Positions 28,272-37,273 of a DNA stretch of 64,000 nt are shown piece after piece; position 1 is the first letter of the stretch; each line of letters opens with the position of its first letter. The notes beneath the pieces were generated by a model that saw only the letters and a program-made list of their open reading frames with translations, made no database searches and was not told the DNA's origin. The position numbers and the translations under genes are program-made. Source of the stretch: CAYGHG01 sp964349515 (lineage in GTDB: Bacteria > Oederibacteriota > PGYV01 > CAYGHG01); NCBI GenBank assembly GCA_964349515.1, contig CAYGHG010000001.1, forward strand, positions 1 through 64,000. The letters run 5' to 3'.

Positions 28272-31200
28272 TTAGTTGTCCTTCTTCGTCTTTCTTTTCA
28301 GAAGCTCTATGTTAAGAGCAAGCCCCTGCAATTCCTTGACAAGAACATTGAAGGACTCCGGAATGCCCGGCTCGGGTATATTTTTACCCCTTACGATGGC
28401 CTCATACAGCCTCTTTCTTCCCTCTACATCATCCGATTTAACCGTCAGCATTTCTTGAAGTGTGTATGCCGCCCCATATGATTCAAGAGCCCATACTTCC
28501 ATTTCTCCGAATCTTTGGCCTCCGAACTGTGCTTTTCCTCCGAGAGGCTGCTGCGTTATCAGTGAGTAAGGCCCTATGGAACGCGCGTGAATCTTATCGT
28601 CTACCATATGTATCAGTTTCATGACATACATGACTCCGACAGTTACCCTGTGCCCAAAAGGCTCCCCTGTCCTGCCGTCATACAGCAGGCTCTTGCCGTC
28701 GGTATCCAGCCCGGCCTTTGTCAGCCATTCTTTTACTTCAGCCTCTTTCATTCCGTTGAAAACAGGCGTCTGGAACTTCACGCCGAGTTTGCGCCCGGCA
28801 AAACCAAGCTGAGTTTCAAGCAGCTGCCCTACGTTCATCCTTGACGGAACTCCGAGTGGGTTTAGAATTATGTCCACAGGCGTGCCGTCTGAAAGATAAG
28901 GCATGTCTTCCACAGGCAGTATCCTGGATATAACACCTTTGTTTCCGTGCCTTCCGGACAGCTTGTCACCGACTGAAATTTTTCTCTTTTTTGCAATCAG
29001 AACCTTAACGAGCTTTATCACACCCGGCGGCAGGTCATCGCCTTTATGCTGCTTGCTTTCTTTATATTCTGCGTCCGCCTTGTCCTTCATATATCTGCAG
29101 TATATTTCTTCCTGCTTTCTGAGTTTTTCCTTTTCGTCTTTGCTTATGTCCATTTCATCTATTTCTTTAAGCGAGTCTTTCAGATTCTTTTCAAGTTCCT
29201 GAACCTTTTTATCCCTTTCTTTCTTAAGCCTTGAGAGTTTTTCCTCTTCTTTATCTTTCCTCTTTCCCCTTTCCTTTCTGGCAAACATCTTGATATCAAT
29301 AATTATTCCTTCTATTCCCGGAGGAACCCTGAGGGAAGAATCTTTTACGTTGTCAGCCTTGGATCCGAATATTGCCTTTAGAAGTTTTTCTTCGGGAGTC
29401 AAATTGCTTCCGGAAATCGGCGTTACCTTTCCCACAAGAATGTCACCCGGCTTTACTTTCGCGCCTGTTCTGATTATTCCTTCGTGGTCAAGATTCTTTA
29501 GCGTGTCTTCGCTGACGTTCGGTATGTCCCTTGTTATCTCCTCGGGCCCGAGTTTTGTGTCCCTTGCTTCCACTTCATATTCCTCTACATGAACAGATGT
29601 AAACGTATCGTATTTAAGCATGTTTTCGCTGATAACTATTGAATCCTCGTAATTAAATCCGTGCCAGGACATAAAAGCCGTAATAATGTTTTTTCCCAGC
29701 GCAAGCTCACCCTTTTCCATGGCAGGCCCGTCGGCAAGCAGGTCTCCTTTTTTTACCCTATCGCCCTTCTTTACCCTCGGCTTTTCATTGATTGTCGTAT
29801 CCTGGTTTGTCCTTGAGTATTTTTTAAGCTGGTAAATATCACACTGGTCGCCTATTGTTTCGTCTTCTTTTGCATCTTTTAGGACTATTACAACATCCGA
29901 ATCAACATAAACAACACGGCCCGGATTTTTAGCCACCACTGCCCTGCCCGAATCAAAAGCGGCTTTTCTTTCCATTCCCGTTCCTACAAAAGGCGAGGTT
30001 GTTGTTAAAAGAGGCACTGCCTGGCGCTGCATGTTAGAACCCATTAATGCTCTGTTTGCGTCGTCGTGCTCAAGAAAAGGAATAAGCGAAGCGGCTACGG
30101 AAACAACCTGCTTGGGCGATACCTCTATGTAATCCACCTCTTCAGGCGGCACAAGCGGGAAGTCTCCCTTAGTCCTGACTAAAATCAGATCCTGCACTAT
30201 TTTCCCTGAATCATCAAGTTTTACGTCAGAGGGTCCTATTTTAAACGCGTCCTCTTTATCGGCGGTAAAATAATCAACCTCGTCCGTCACCTTTCCGTTT
30301 CTGACTTTTCTGTAAGGCGATTCAATAAAACCGTAATCGTTAACCCTCGCGTAAGTGGCAAGGGATGTGATAAGGCCTATGTTCTGGCCTTCCGGAGTTT
30401 CTATCGGGCAAAGCCTTCCGTAGTGTGTATAATGAACGTCGCGGACTTCAAATCCAGCGCGCTCCCTGTTTAACCCGCCCGGTCCCAGGGCCGATATTCT
30501 TCTTTTATGAGTCAGTTCTGCAAGAGGATTTACCTGATCCATAAACTGCGAAAGCTGGCTGCTGCCGAAAAACTCCTTGATTGCGGCAATAAGCGGTTTG
30601 GGGTTTATGAGGTTGGCAGGAAGGGCGTTTTTCATATCTATAATTGTCATTCTTTCCTTTATCATTTTCTCAACCCTGACAAGCCCTGCCCTGAACTGGT
30701 TTTCAACAAGTTCTCCTACGCCTCTTACCCTTCTGTTGCCGAGGTGGTCTATGTCCGTCTTGTCCATTTTGCCGTCGTTGACTTCAAAATACTTTTTTAT
30801 GACCGTTATTATGTCTTCTTTATCAAGCACTTTAAGTGTCTTTTCCTTAAATCCAAGAGCCTTATTGAGCTTATATCTTCCTACAAATCCAAGGTTGTAC
30901 CTCTTATTGTCAAAAAACAGATTCTTAAGGAGCTGTTTTGCGCCTGACAGCGTAGCCGGCTCTCCCGGCCTCATTTTTCTGAATATTTCAACAAGTGCAT
31001 CCTGTTCTGATTTTGCACCGTCTTTTTTAAAAGTCTTAATTATGTTTGTGTACATATTATCTTCTTCTATGACTACCAGGCTTACTTTTTTTACGTCGGC
31101 CTTGCGTATCTTATCCGCAAGCTCTTTGGTTACCGGTGTTACAGCTTCAGCAATAATCTCACCGTTTTTATCAATAACATCCTTGAAGAGAATTCTGTTA

Positions 31201-31910
31201 ACAACAGCCTTATCCTCTGCATCCATACTCTCGCTTTTGAAGAAAATTCCCAAAACCGCTTCGGTCGAGCTGAAACCAAGAGCCCGCAAAAAGGTGGTAA
31301 CGGGAAATTTCTTTTTTCTGTCAAGCTTCGCATATACTATATCATTTAAATCTGCCTCTATTTCAATCCAGGTCCCCCTGTAAGGCACTATTCTCGCTAC
31401 ATAGGTCGGCATTCCCAGGAGCCCTTCTGTTTCTTCTTCTTCTTCAAAACTTACTCCGGGCGAGCGGTGAAGCTGGCTGACTATAACCCTCTCGGCACCA
31501 TTAATTACAAAAGTACCCCTGTCAGTCATAAGGGGTATATCACATAAATGAACCGCCTGCTCCGGCGCTTCTTTAATGGATTTCTCATTTGTTTTTTCAT
31601 CTATTTCTTTAATGACAAGCCTGAAGATTCCCTTGACTGATGCGGAATAACTTTCACCGCGTTCTATACTTTCTTCAACAGAATGCTTGGGCATTCCAAA
31701 TTCATATCCTACAAATTGAAGCTCATAATTACCGTTATAATCAGATATTGGAAATACCCCGTCAAAAACCTCCTGCAGCCCCTGGTTTTTCCTCTTATCG
31801 GCGGGCACTTCAACCATAAGAAATTCTTTGTATGATTTCTTCTGTATCTCAAGCAGATCAGGGATTTCGAGAATTTCCTCGACATTAGCTTTTTGTTTAA
31901 TTCTTGCCAT
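28272..31910 (-). CDS. rpoB: RNA polymerase beta subunit
   Basis: A 1212-residue subunit forming most of the active-site cleft. The rifampicin pocket region reads [30 protein letters not shown], with the usual sensitive residues. A Lys/Glu-rich, probably coiled-coil insertion occurs in the later half ([20 protein letters not shown] onward, about 90 residues) before the [16 protein letters not shown] motif. Followed by rpoC; preceded by a 155-bp gap holding a hairpin. Confidence 0.99.
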   Translation of the reverse strand: MARIKQKANVEEILEIPDLLEIQKKSYKEFLMVEVPADKRKNQGLQEVFDGVFPISDYNGNYELQFVGYEFGMPKHSVEESIERGESYSASVKGIFRLVIKEIDEKTNEKSIKEAPEQAVHLCDIPLMTDRGTFVINGAERVIVSQLHRSPGVSFEEEEETEGLLGMPTYVARIVPYRGTWIEIEADLNDIVYAKLDRKKKFPVTTFLRALGFSSTEAVLGIFFKSESMDAEDKAVVNRILFKDVIDKNGEIIAEAVTPVTKELADKIRKADVKKVSLVVIEEDNMYTNIIKTFKKDGAKSEQDALVEIFRKMRPGEPATLSGAKQLLKNLFFDNKRYNLGFVGRYKLNKALGFKEKTLKVLDKEDIITVIKKYFEVNDGKMDKTDIDHLGNRRVRGVGELVENQFRAGLVRVEKMIKERMTIIDMKNALPANLINPKPLIAAIKEFFGSSQLSQFMDQVNPLAELTHKRRISALGPGGLNRERAGFEVRDVHYTHYGRLCPIETPEGQNIGLITSLATYARVNDYGFIESPYRKVRNGKVTDEVDYFTADKEDAFKIGPSDVKLDDSGKIVQDLILVRTKGDFPLVPPEEVDYIEVSPKQVVSVAASLIPFLEHDDANRALMGSNMQRQAVPLLTTTSPFVGTGMERKAAFDSGRAVVAKNPGRVVYVDSDVVIVLKDAKEDETIGDQCDIYQLKKYSRTNQDTTINEKPRVKKGDRVKKGDLLADGPAMEKGELALGKNIITAFMSWHGFNYEDSIVISENMLKYDTFTSVHVEEYEVEARDTKLGPEEITRDIPNVSEDTLKNLDHEGIIRTGAKVKPGDILVGKVTPISGSNLTPEEKLLKAIFGSKADNVKDSSLRVPPGIEGIIIDIKMFARKERGKRKDKEEEKLSRLKKERDKKVQELEKNLKDSLKEIDEMDISKDEKEKLRKQEEIYCRYMKDKADAEYKESKQHKGDDLPPGVIKLVKVLIAKKRKISVGDKLSGRHGNKGVISRILPVEDMPYLSDGTPVDIILNPLGVPSRMNVGQLLETQLGFAGRKLGVKFQTPVFNGMKEAEVKEWLTKAGLDTDGKSLLYDGRTGEPFGHRVTVGVMYVMKLIHMVDDKIHARSIGPYSLITQQPLGGKAQFGGQRFGEMEVWALESYGAAYTLQEMLTVKSDDVEGRKRLYEAIVRGKNIPEPGIPESFNVLVKELQGLALNIELLKRKTKKDN

Positions 31911-31972
31911 ATAATGCCCCTTCCTCTTTGAATTTTTTGCGGTTAAGGCGGATAAATCCGCAAAAACTTACG

Positions 31973-32001
31973 GCGCACCTGCTCCAAAAGAGCAGGTGCG
32001 C
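31973..32001 (-). terminator. Attenuator-like hairpin between rplL and rpoB
   Basis: A perfect 12-bp GC-rich stem (GCGCACCTGCTC, 31973-31984, with 31990-32001) and 5-nt loop, followed in the direction of transcription by a weak T-run and a second small palindrome at 31948-31961. In E. coli a partial terminator at the same rplL-rpoB junction sets the ribosomal-protein to polymerase ratio; the same role is inferred here. RNase-processing is the alternative. Confidence 0.6.
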
Positions 32002-32065
32002 TCGCTACATCATCTCTATTGCTTCCGCTTTTATGCGGGGTATCATCTTAATTTTTATTTCAGCC

Positions 32066-32449
32066 TTACTTCAACTCTACAGTTGCGCCGGCTTCAACAA
32101 GCTTGGCTTTCATGCTTTCAGCTTCTTCTTTTGTAACGCCGGTTTTTACCGGTTTCGGAGCCGAATCAGCCATAGCTTTTGCTTCAGCAAGCCCGAGCGA
32201 AGTGAGTTCTCTGATAACTTTGATAACCTGAATTTTTTTGTCTCCCGCGCTGGAAAGAACAACGTCAAACGAGCTCTGTTCTTCAGCCGCAGGTGCAGCT
32301 CCGCCCGCAGCAGGCATCATGCCGGCCATCATAACAGGAGCCGAAGCAGAAACACCGAATTTTTCCTCAAGCGCCTTCACCAGTTCATTAAGTTCCAGAA
32401 CTGTCATTCCTTCAACTTCTTTAATGAAATCCTCTTTTGACATCGCCAT
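32066..32449 (-). CDS. rplL: 50S ribosomal protein L7/L12
   Basis: A 127-residue stalk protein that recruits translational GTPases. N-terminal dimerisation region ([19 protein letters not shown]), an Ala/Pro-rich hinge ([15 protein letters not shown]) and the factor-binding C-terminal domain ([20 protein letters not shown]) are all visible. Start ATG with GGAGGTG upstream. Directly after rplJ. Confidence 0.98.
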   Translation of the reverse strand: MAMSKEDFIKEVEGMTVLELNELVKALEEKFGVSASAPVMMAGMMPAAGGAAPAAEEQSSFDVVLSSAGDKKIQVIKVIRELTSLGLAEAKAMADSAPKPVKTGVTKEEAESMKAKLVEAGATVELK

Positions 32450-32476
32450 TGAATGGCACCTCCTTAAAGGTATTTT

Positions 32477-32995
32477 TTATTTTTTGTCTGCTACCGACTT
32501 TAAAACCTGAACCACGCCTTTTTTGGGCGACGACATTGCATTCACAAACCTCTGTATCGGCTGGTTGAGCACAATAACAAGCTTGGCAATAAGTTCTTCC
32601 TTGGAAGACACCCTGCTGAGCTCCATTATCTGCTCCATGGAATATGACTTATGCTCTATGTAGCCGCCTTTAATCTTAAATTTTTCATTAGTCTTTTCAA
32701 AAGCTGCAAGCGCCTTTGAAGCCTTGATGTAATCCTTGCAGAACACTATACCGGTTACGCCGGTAAATAAACCTTTCAGCCCGCTGTTTATGTTGAGCTG
32801 TTCCAAAGCTTTTTTTGAAAGCGTGTTCTTGATTACTTTGTAATCGGCTTCTGCCTTTTCCAGATCGCGCCTTAACTTATTAATCTGCTCTACGGTAAGC
32901 CCCTGATAATTGGTTATTATTATGCCTGTGGCATCCTTTATCCTGGCGACCGTATCCTCTACAGACTGCTCTTTCTTTTTTCTGTTTTCAGACAT
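32477..32995 (-). CDS. rplJ: 50S ribosomal protein L10
   Basis: A 172-residue stalk base protein. The family pattern IIITNYQGLTVEQINKLRRDLEKAEADYKVIKNTLSKKAL-type is clear in residues 25-65. Only 13 bp separate it from rplA, so there is no space for the long L10-binding leader seen in some bacteria. Confidence 0.97.
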   Translation of the reverse strand: MSENRKKKEQSVEDTVARIKDATGIIITNYQGLTVEQINKLRRDLEKAEADYKVIKNTLSKKALEQLNINSGLKGLFTGVTGIVFCKDYIKASKALAAFEKTNEKFKIKGGYIEHKSYSMEQIMELSRVSSKEELIAKLVIVLNQPIQRFVNAMSSPKKGVVQVLKSVADKK

Positions 32996-33008
32996 GCTTT
33001 CACCTCAT

Positions 33009-33701
33009 CTACATGTATTTCTTAAAATTAAGCTGTAATCCCGGGCCCATCGTGCTGGAAATATACATGCTTTTTACATACTGTCCTTTTGTGGCAAGCG
33101 CTGGAAGCTTAAGGAATGTTTTCATAAAAAAAACTGCATTTTCGGTAATATCTGCTTCGGCAAACGAAACCTTTCCTACAGCCAGGTTTACTATCCCGTC
33201 TTTGCTGCTCCTAAATTCCACTTTTCCCGCTTTAAATTCCTTTACTGCTTTTGCTACGTCAGGCGTTACTGTGCCTGATTTCGGATTAGGCATAAGTCCT
33301 TTGGTTCCGAGTATCTTCCCGAGCTTCCCGACGTCTTTCATCATATCAGGCGTAGCTATTGCTATGTCAAAATCAAGAAATCCGCCCTTTACTTTTTCTA
33401 TCATGTCGTCTCCGCCCACAAAATCAGCGCCCGCGTCCAAAGCTTCTTTTTCTTTTTCACCTTTCACAAAAACAAGAACCTTTACTTTCTTTCCCGTTCC
33501 CTTTGGCAGGGATATCGTGGTTCTTATCTGCTGCTCGGGCTGTACCGGCTTTTTAGCCAGCCTGACTGAGATTTCCACACTTTCGTCAAACTTTGCCTTT
33601 GGCACTTTTTTGAGGACAGATACCGCCTCCTCAATTTCATATGCCTTTGCGGGTTCTACAAGCTTTACCGCCTCTTTGTGCCTTTTGCTCTGCTTTTTCA
33701 T
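33009..33701 (-). CDS. rplA: 50S ribosomal protein L1
   Basis: A 230-residue L1-stalk protein that helps release deacylated tRNA. Signature MPNPKSGTVTPDVAKAVKEFKAGKVEFR and the terminal YVKSMYISSTMGPGLQLN are present. It follows rplK by 19 bp and, in other bacteria, represses translation of rplKA. Confidence 0.98.
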   Translation of the reverse strand: MKKQSKRHKEAVKLVEPAKAYEIEEAVSVLKKVPKAKFDESVEISVRLAKKPVQPEQQIRTTISLPKGTGKKVKVLVFVKGEKEKEALDAGADFVGGDDMIEKVKGGFLDFDIAIATPDMMKDVGKLGKILGTKGLMPNPKSGTVTPDVAKAVKEFKAGKVEFRSSKDGIVNLAVGKVSFAEADITENAVFFMKTFLKLPALATKGQYVKSMYISSTMGPGLQLNFKKYM

Positions 33702-33720
33702 ATGCCTTTCTCCTTAAACT

Positions 33721-34155
33721 TTATTCTTCTATTTTAACGCCCATACTGCGCGCCGTACCTTCTACCATCAATTCAGCAGACCTCTGCTTTGTCGCATTCA
33801 AATCAGGCATCTTTTTCTTTGCAATTTCAGCCACCTGTGCTTTTGAAAGCGTGCCTACCTTCGTTTTGTTAGGCTCCCCCGAACCCTTTATTATATTTGC
33901 CGCTTTCTTTATTAATACGGCAACCGGCGGGGTTTTCATAATAAATGTAAAGCTTCTGTCTTCAAATACATCTATAACCACCGGGAATATCGTATCCCCT
34001 TCGCTCTTGGTCCTGTCGTTAAACTGTTTGCAGAAATCCATGATGTTTACACCGTGCTGGCCGAGCGCCGGCCCTATAGGCGGGGCGGGGTTTGCCTTTC
34101 CCGCCGGAATCTGCAGTTTTATCTGTGTCATCAGTTTCTTTACTTTTGGTGCCAT
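33721..34155 (-). CDS. rplK: 50S ribosomal protein L11
   Basis: A 144-residue protein of the GTPase-associated centre. N-terminal [35 protein letters not shown] and C-terminal rRNA-binding domain ([21 protein letters not shown], [21 protein letters not shown]) are diagnostic. Between nusG and rplA. Confidence 0.99.
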   Translation of the reverse strand: MAPKVKKLMTQIKLQIPAGKANPAPPIGPALGQHGVNIMDFCKQFNDRTKSEGDTIFPVVIDVFEDRSFTFIMKTPPVAVLIKKAANIIKGSGEPNKTKVGTLSKAQVAEIAKKKMPDLNATKQRSAELMVEGTARSMGVKIEE

Positions 34156-34167
34156 GACTGCCTCCGT

Positions 34168-34719
34168 TTAAACTATCTTTTCTACCTGGTCGAATTCAAG
34201 TTCGACAGGCGTCGGTCTTCCGAATATCGTGACTTCCACTTTCATTTTTCCTTTTTCAGGGGTTACTTCCTCAACTATGCCGTTAAAATTCATGAAAGGC
34301 CCGTCCGTAATCCTGACATGCTCGCCTACTTCAAAATAAGATGCCATTCTGGGCTTCTTTTTTCTGTCTTCCATAAGCCCCATTATCTCGTTTACCTCTT
34401 CATCAGAAAGCGGTATGGGCCTTGTCCTGGTTCCCACAAAACCTGTCACCTTGGGAGTGTGCCTTATAATGTATAGTATCTCTTTATCCTCTTCCTTCTC
34501 AACATCTATATCCATCTCCACAAGTATGTAACCCGGAAAGAACTTTTTGTTTCTTATTACCTTTTTTTTCTTTTTAATTTCCGTTACATTTTCTGAAGGA
34601 ATAAGCACGCTGGAAATTTTTTCGTTCAGATTATATGTCGCTATCCTCTGATCGAGATTTTCCTTTACGCTGTTTTCCTGGCCCGCGTATGTGCTGACCA
34701 CATACCATCTCTTCGCCAT
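34168..34719 (-). CDS. nusG: Transcription antitermination/elongation factor NusG
   Basis: A 183-residue protein with the N-terminal RNA-polymerase-clamp domain (KRWYVVSTYAGQENSVKENL, FPGYILVEMD, GTRTRPIPLS) and a C-terminal KOW domain (FEVGEHVRITDGPFMNFNGIVEEV, FGRPTPVELEFDQVEKI). It couples transcription with translation or Rho. Encoded after secE as usual. Confidence 0.98.
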   Translation of the reverse strand: MAKRWYVVSTYAGQENSVKENLDQRIATYNLNEKISSVLIPSENVTEIKKKKKVIRNKKFFPGYILVEMDIDVEKEEDKEILYIIRHTPKVTGFVGTRTRPIPLSDEEVNEIMGLMEDRKKKPRMASYFEVGEHVRITDGPFMNFNGIVEEVTPEKGKMKVEVTIFGRPTPVELEFDQVEKIV

Positions 34720-34731
34720 TTATACCACTCC

Positions 34732-34914
34732 TTAACCAAAAATAAATTTTACGGCTTTAGAAAGCAGGAAGTCTATAACGCCTATGTAAAACATCAGAAG
34801 AAATCCGACTATCACGACCACAATAGTAGAAGCAATAATTGTTTTTCTGTCGGGCCACGACACTTTCTTCAGCTCTACCCACGCCGCTTTCAGAAAATCT
34901 ATCAATTTCTTCAT
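34732..34914 (-). CDS. secE: Protein translocase subunit SecE
   Basis: A 60-residue single-span form: amphipathic helix (LIDFLKAAWVELKKVSWPDRKT) followed by one transmembrane helix. The WPDRK motif is the family mark. E. coli SecE has two extra spans; the short form is usual in other phyla. A small hairpin (34932-34946) precedes it after tRNA-Trp. Confidence 0.97.
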   Translation of the reverse strand: MKKLIDFLKAAWVELKKVSWPDRKTIIASTIVVVIVGFLLMFYIGVIDFLLSKAVKFIFG

Positions 34915-34996
34915 TCTTCCACCTTTTTACCGCCGCCTTGAGCGGCTTAATATTTCACTCTGCTTTTTGTCCGGCACATTAACGCCACAATATTTC

Positions 34997-35073
34997 TGGC
35001 AGGCCAGGCAGGACTCGAACCTGCAACGGACGGTTTTGGAGACCGCCGCTCTACCAATTGGAGCTACTGGCCT
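34997..35073 (-). tRNA. tRNA-Trp (anticodon CCA)
   Basis: A 77-base cloverleaf on the minus strand with acceptor AGGCCAG/CTGGCCT, D-arm AGCTCCAATTGGTAGAGC, anticodon stem GCGGT/ACCGT and loop CTCCAAA, T-arm with GGTTCGAGTCC, and an encoded 3' CCA. It is placed between rpmG and secE, the same neighbourhood as in many bacteria. Its first two bases are also the last two bases of the rpmG stop codon. Confidence 0.96.
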
Positions 35074-35221
35074 ACTTGGTCTCCTTATGGAGAGTGTGCT
35101 TTTTGCAGAATTTACAATGCTTTTTTAACTGCAATTTATCCGTGTGCGTTTTTTTGTTTTTTGTCTGGGTATAATTCCTTCTTTTACACTCAGAACACGC
35201 CAATGTTATTATCTCTCTCAT
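35072..35221 (-). CDS. rpmG: 50S ribosomal protein L33 (zinc form)
   Basis: A 49-residue protein read directly from the DNA, starting [20 protein letters not shown]. Zinc ligands C9, C12, C36 and C39 show the C+ form. The TAG stop overlaps tRNA-Trp by two bases, so processing of the 5' end of the tRNA would cut within the rpmG stop codon. It is 18 bp downstream of tuf copy 2. Confidence 0.95.
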   Translation of the reverse strand: MREIITLACSECKRRNYTQTKNKKTHTDKLQLKKHCKFCKKHTLHKETK

Positions 35222-35237
35222 TTTAAACCGCCATCCT

Positions 35238-36445
35238 TATTATTCTAATATCTCGGAAATAACTCCGGAGCCTACTGTCCTTCCGCCTTCGCGGATTGCG
35301 AACCTTAATTCTTTTTCTATGGCTATCGGCATTATCAGCTCTATTTCCATGGTTATGTTGTCGCCGGGCATTACCATCTCAACTCCCGCCGGCATCTTTA
35401 TCGAGCCGGTTACGTCTGTTGTCCTGAAATAAAACTGCGGCCTGTAGTTGTTAAAGAACGGTGTGTGCCTTCCGCCCTCTTCTTTTGTCAGTACGTACAC
35501 ACGCCCCATAAACTTCTTATGCGGCTTTATCGAGCCGGGTTTTGCCACTACCTGCCCTCTCATGACCGCGTCCTTGTCGATTCCCCTAAGCAGCAGCCCT
35601 ACGTTGTCTCCCGCCTGCCCTTCGTCCAGCAGTTTCCTGAACATCTCAACACCGGTTACCACAGCCTTCTGCGTGTCCTTTAATCCTATTATCTCCACTT
35701 CCTCGTTTACCTTTACTTTGCCTCTTTCTATCCTTCCCGTTACCACTGTCCCGCGCCCGGTTATTGAGAATACGTCTTCTACGGCAAGCGAGAAAGGTTT
35801 GTCTATCTCCCTCTTAGGCTCCGGAACGAAATCGTCTATCGCCTTTACAAGCTCCACTATCGAATCCCCGCCCGGTCCGCCCGGGTCCTGCAGCCCTTTT
35901 AATGCCGAGCCTCTTATAACCGGTGTTTTGTCTCCGGGAAAATCATATTTCTTCAGCAGGTCCCTTACCTCTTCCTCTACAAGATCCACCATCTCTTTGT
36001 CATCCACCATGTCTACCTTATTTAAAAATACCACTATGTGCGGTACGCCTACCTGCCTCGCAAGCAGTATGTGCTCCCTCGTCTGCGGCATCGGCCCGTC
36101 TACTGCCGATACTACCAGTATCGCGCCGTCCATCTGCGCCGCTCCGGTTATCATGTTCTTTACATAATCGGCGTGCCCGGGGCAGTCTACATGCGCATAA
36201 TGCCTCTTGTCCGAAGAGTATTCCACATGCGATGTCGCTATTGTCAATATTTTTGTCGCGTCGCGCCTTCCCTGTGATTCTGACGCCTTTGCCACCTCAT
36301 CGTACGGTACATATGTCGCAAGCCCTTTTGCCGCCATTACATTCGTAAGCGCAGCAGTCAGCGTTGTCTTGCCGTGGTCTACGTGCCCTATCGTTCCTAC
36401 GTTTACGTGCGGCTTTGTCCTGTCAAACTTTTCCTTTGCCATTTT
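35238..36445. repeat. Long direct repeat, tuf copy 2 (about 1.2 kb)
   Basis: Partner of the repeat at 19701-20908, same orientation, 15.5 kb apart. Sequence identity ends within three bases of each gene boundary, as expected from gene conversion between tuf copies. Confidence 0.9.
35240..36442 (-). CDS. tuf: Elongation factor Tu, copy 2
   Basis: A second 400-residue EF-Tu identical in protein sequence to the copy at 19703-20905. It lies between tRNA-Thr and rpmG, the classical tufB arrangement, and opens the secE-nusG-rplKAJL-rpoBC unit. The start codon is followed by the same coding DNA, but the ribosome site differs from copy 1 (AGGAGG here in TCAGGAGGAATAAA). Confidence 0.99.
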   Translation of the reverse strand: MAKEKFDRTKPHVNVGTIGHVDHGKTTLTAALTNVMAAKGLATYVPYDEVAKASESQGRRDATKILTIATSHVEYSSDKRHYAHVDCPGHADYVKNMITGAAQMDGAILVVSAVDGPMPQTREHILLARQVGVPHIVVFLNKVDMVDDKEMVDLVEEEVRDLLKKYDFPGDKTPVIRGSALKGLQDPGGPGGDSIVELVKAIDDFVPEPKREIDKPFSLAVEDVFSITGRGTVVTGRIERGKVKVNEEVEIIGLKDTQKAVVTGVEMFRKLLDEGQAGDNVGLLLRGIDKDAVMRGQVVAKPGSIKPHKKFMGRVYVLTKEEGGRHTPFFNNYRPQFYFRTTDVTGSIKMPAGVEMVMPGDNITMEIELIMPIAIEKELRFAIREGGRTVGSGVISEILE

Positions 36446-36497
36446 ATTCCTCCTGAAAAATTTTTATATTTTCTGAGACCTTTTCGTCTTTGTTCAC

Positions 36498-36574
36498 TGG
36501 AGCCCACGAGCAGATTCGAACTGCCGACCTCGTCCTTACCAAGGACGCGCTCTAACCAACTGAGCTACATGGGC
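36498..36574 (-). tRNA. tRNA-Thr (anticodon GGT)
   Basis: A 77-base cloverleaf on the minus strand: acceptor GCCCATG/CGTGGGC with one T-G pair, D-arm AGCTCAGTTGGTTAGAGC, anticodon stem CGTCC/GGACG with loop TTGGTAA, T-arm with AGTTCGAATCT, and an encoded CCA. It is the first gene of the tRNA-Thr-tuf-rpmG-tRNA-Trp-secE-nusG unit. Confidence 0.96.
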
Positions 36575-36593
36575 AAATATAAATATACAAATA

Positions 36594-36632
36594 GCGTAAT
36601 ACTTCCGCAAATATAAATGCGGGGTATTACGC
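36594..36632 (-). other. Leader hairpin upstream of tRNA-Thr
   Basis: A 9-bp outer stem (GCGTAATAC, 36594-36602, with 36624-36632) and a 5-bp inner stem (CCGCA, 36605-36609, with TGCGG, 36618-36622), 8-nt loop. It lies between the promoter at 36688-36716 and the tRNA. The inner part CTTCCGC...ATGCGGGGTAT recurs at 32022-32043 before rpoB. It may be a tRNA-processing or regulatory structure. Confidence 0.5.
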
Positions 36633-36687
36633 GCACCTATATTATTACCTACAAAGCCAATGTTTTTATTAAATTTGTAGAGATTAA

Positions 36688-36716
36688 AATGTAACAAAAT
36701 TTGTTTTTCCTGTCAA
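36688..36716 (-). promoter_or_regulatory. Promoter of the tRNA-Thr-tuf-secE-nusG-rpl-rpoBC unit
   Basis: On the minus strand TTGACA (36711-36716), 17-bp spacer, TACATT (36688-36693). Start site expected near 36681, giving a leader of about 105 nt before tRNA-Thr. AT-rich sequence (A/T runs at 36720-36740) lies upstream of the -35, as in strong UP-element promoters. Confidence 0.75.
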
Positions 36717-36775
36717 GGCTTTTTTACTTTTTTTTGATTTTTTGTCCTGCAGGGGGCGGGCGGGCTCAGAAACTG

Positions 36776-37138
36776 TTACTGCGATGTTTTAAACTTTTCC
36801 ACGGCCTGCTTTACCGTGTCATAGCTTTCCAGCAGATTGTCAAGTTCCAGAGCATCAAAGACAAATCTTATTTCAGGGCGCATGCAGGCAAGTTTTACAT
36901 CCCCGCCCAGCGCCTTTGCGCTGTTTATGCCCCCCACAAAAACAGCCCAGCCGCTGCTGCTAATGTATTCGGTCTCGGTTAAGTCAAATACTATTTTTGA
37001 AATCCCCCCCTGAAAAAGCCTGTTAATTATTGAACTTGCATAATCATAGGTTTCAAAATTAAAGAACCCGGCGCATTTAAGCACCCTTATGCTTTCATCT
37101 TCCCTGTCAAACGACTGTAGTATGGTAAGTGTCTGCAA
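36776..37138 (-). CDS. STAS-domain protein, anti-sigma-factor-antagonist type
   Basis: A 120-residue single-domain protein of SpoIIAA/RsbV type. The pattern KIVFDLTETEYISSSGWAVFVGG matches the conserved loop in which a Ser is phosphorylated by a partner kinase in the known proteins. The start is TTG, with GAGGGTG just upstream. It has its own promoter (37162-37191) and is divergent from the foldase gene. No anti-sigma kinase or sigma factor is encoded in this window, so the partner is unknown. Confidence 0.82.
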   Translation of the reverse strand: MQTLTILQSFDREDESIRVLKCAGFFNFETYDYASSIINRLFQGGISKIVFDLTETEYISSSGWAVFVGGINSAKALGGDVKLACMRPEIRFVFDALELDNLLESYDTVKQAVEKFKTSQ

Positions 37139-37161
37139 TTATCACCCTCAACTTTTCATGA

Positions 37162-37191
37162 ATTATAACATTACCCGCACCATTTTTTCAA
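37162..37191 (-). promoter_or_regulatory. Promoter for the STAS gene
   Basis: TTGAAA (37186-37191), an 18-bp spacer and a consensus TATAAT (37162-37167) on the minus strand, 24 bases before the TTG start. Confidence 0.65.
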
Positions 37192-37202
37192 ACAAAAAAG
37201 CA

Positions 37203-37231
37203 TTGAAAAAAAAGGCCCGATTACCTATAAT
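37203..37231 (+). promoter_or_regulatory. Promoter for the PpiD/SurA-like gene
   Basis: TTGAAA (37203-37208), a 17-bp spacer and a consensus TATAAT (37226-37231), 42 bases before the ATG. It is back-to-back with the STAS promoter, the two -35 elements being 11 bp apart. Confidence 0.7.
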
Positions 37232-37273
37232 TAACCCTGCGTTTATAAACCGAAAAAAAGAGGTGGCTTAGAC

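Noticed and set aside
34932..34946. Hairpin GCCGC/GCGGC between tRNA-Trp and secE, considered as a terminator
   Set aside because: The stem is only five base pairs and no T-run follows directly; more likely part of a processed spacer.
35448..36167. A 239-codon frame antisense to tuf, present in both tuf copies
   Set aside because: Its conservation between copies follows from the identical DNA. It is Ser/Thr-rich with no ribosome site, typical of the shadow frame of EF-Tu.
36752..36765. G-rich run GGGGGCGGGCGGGC near the STAS stop, considered as a G-quadruplex
   Set aside because: Only three adjacent G runs are present; a fourth run at suitable distance is missing.
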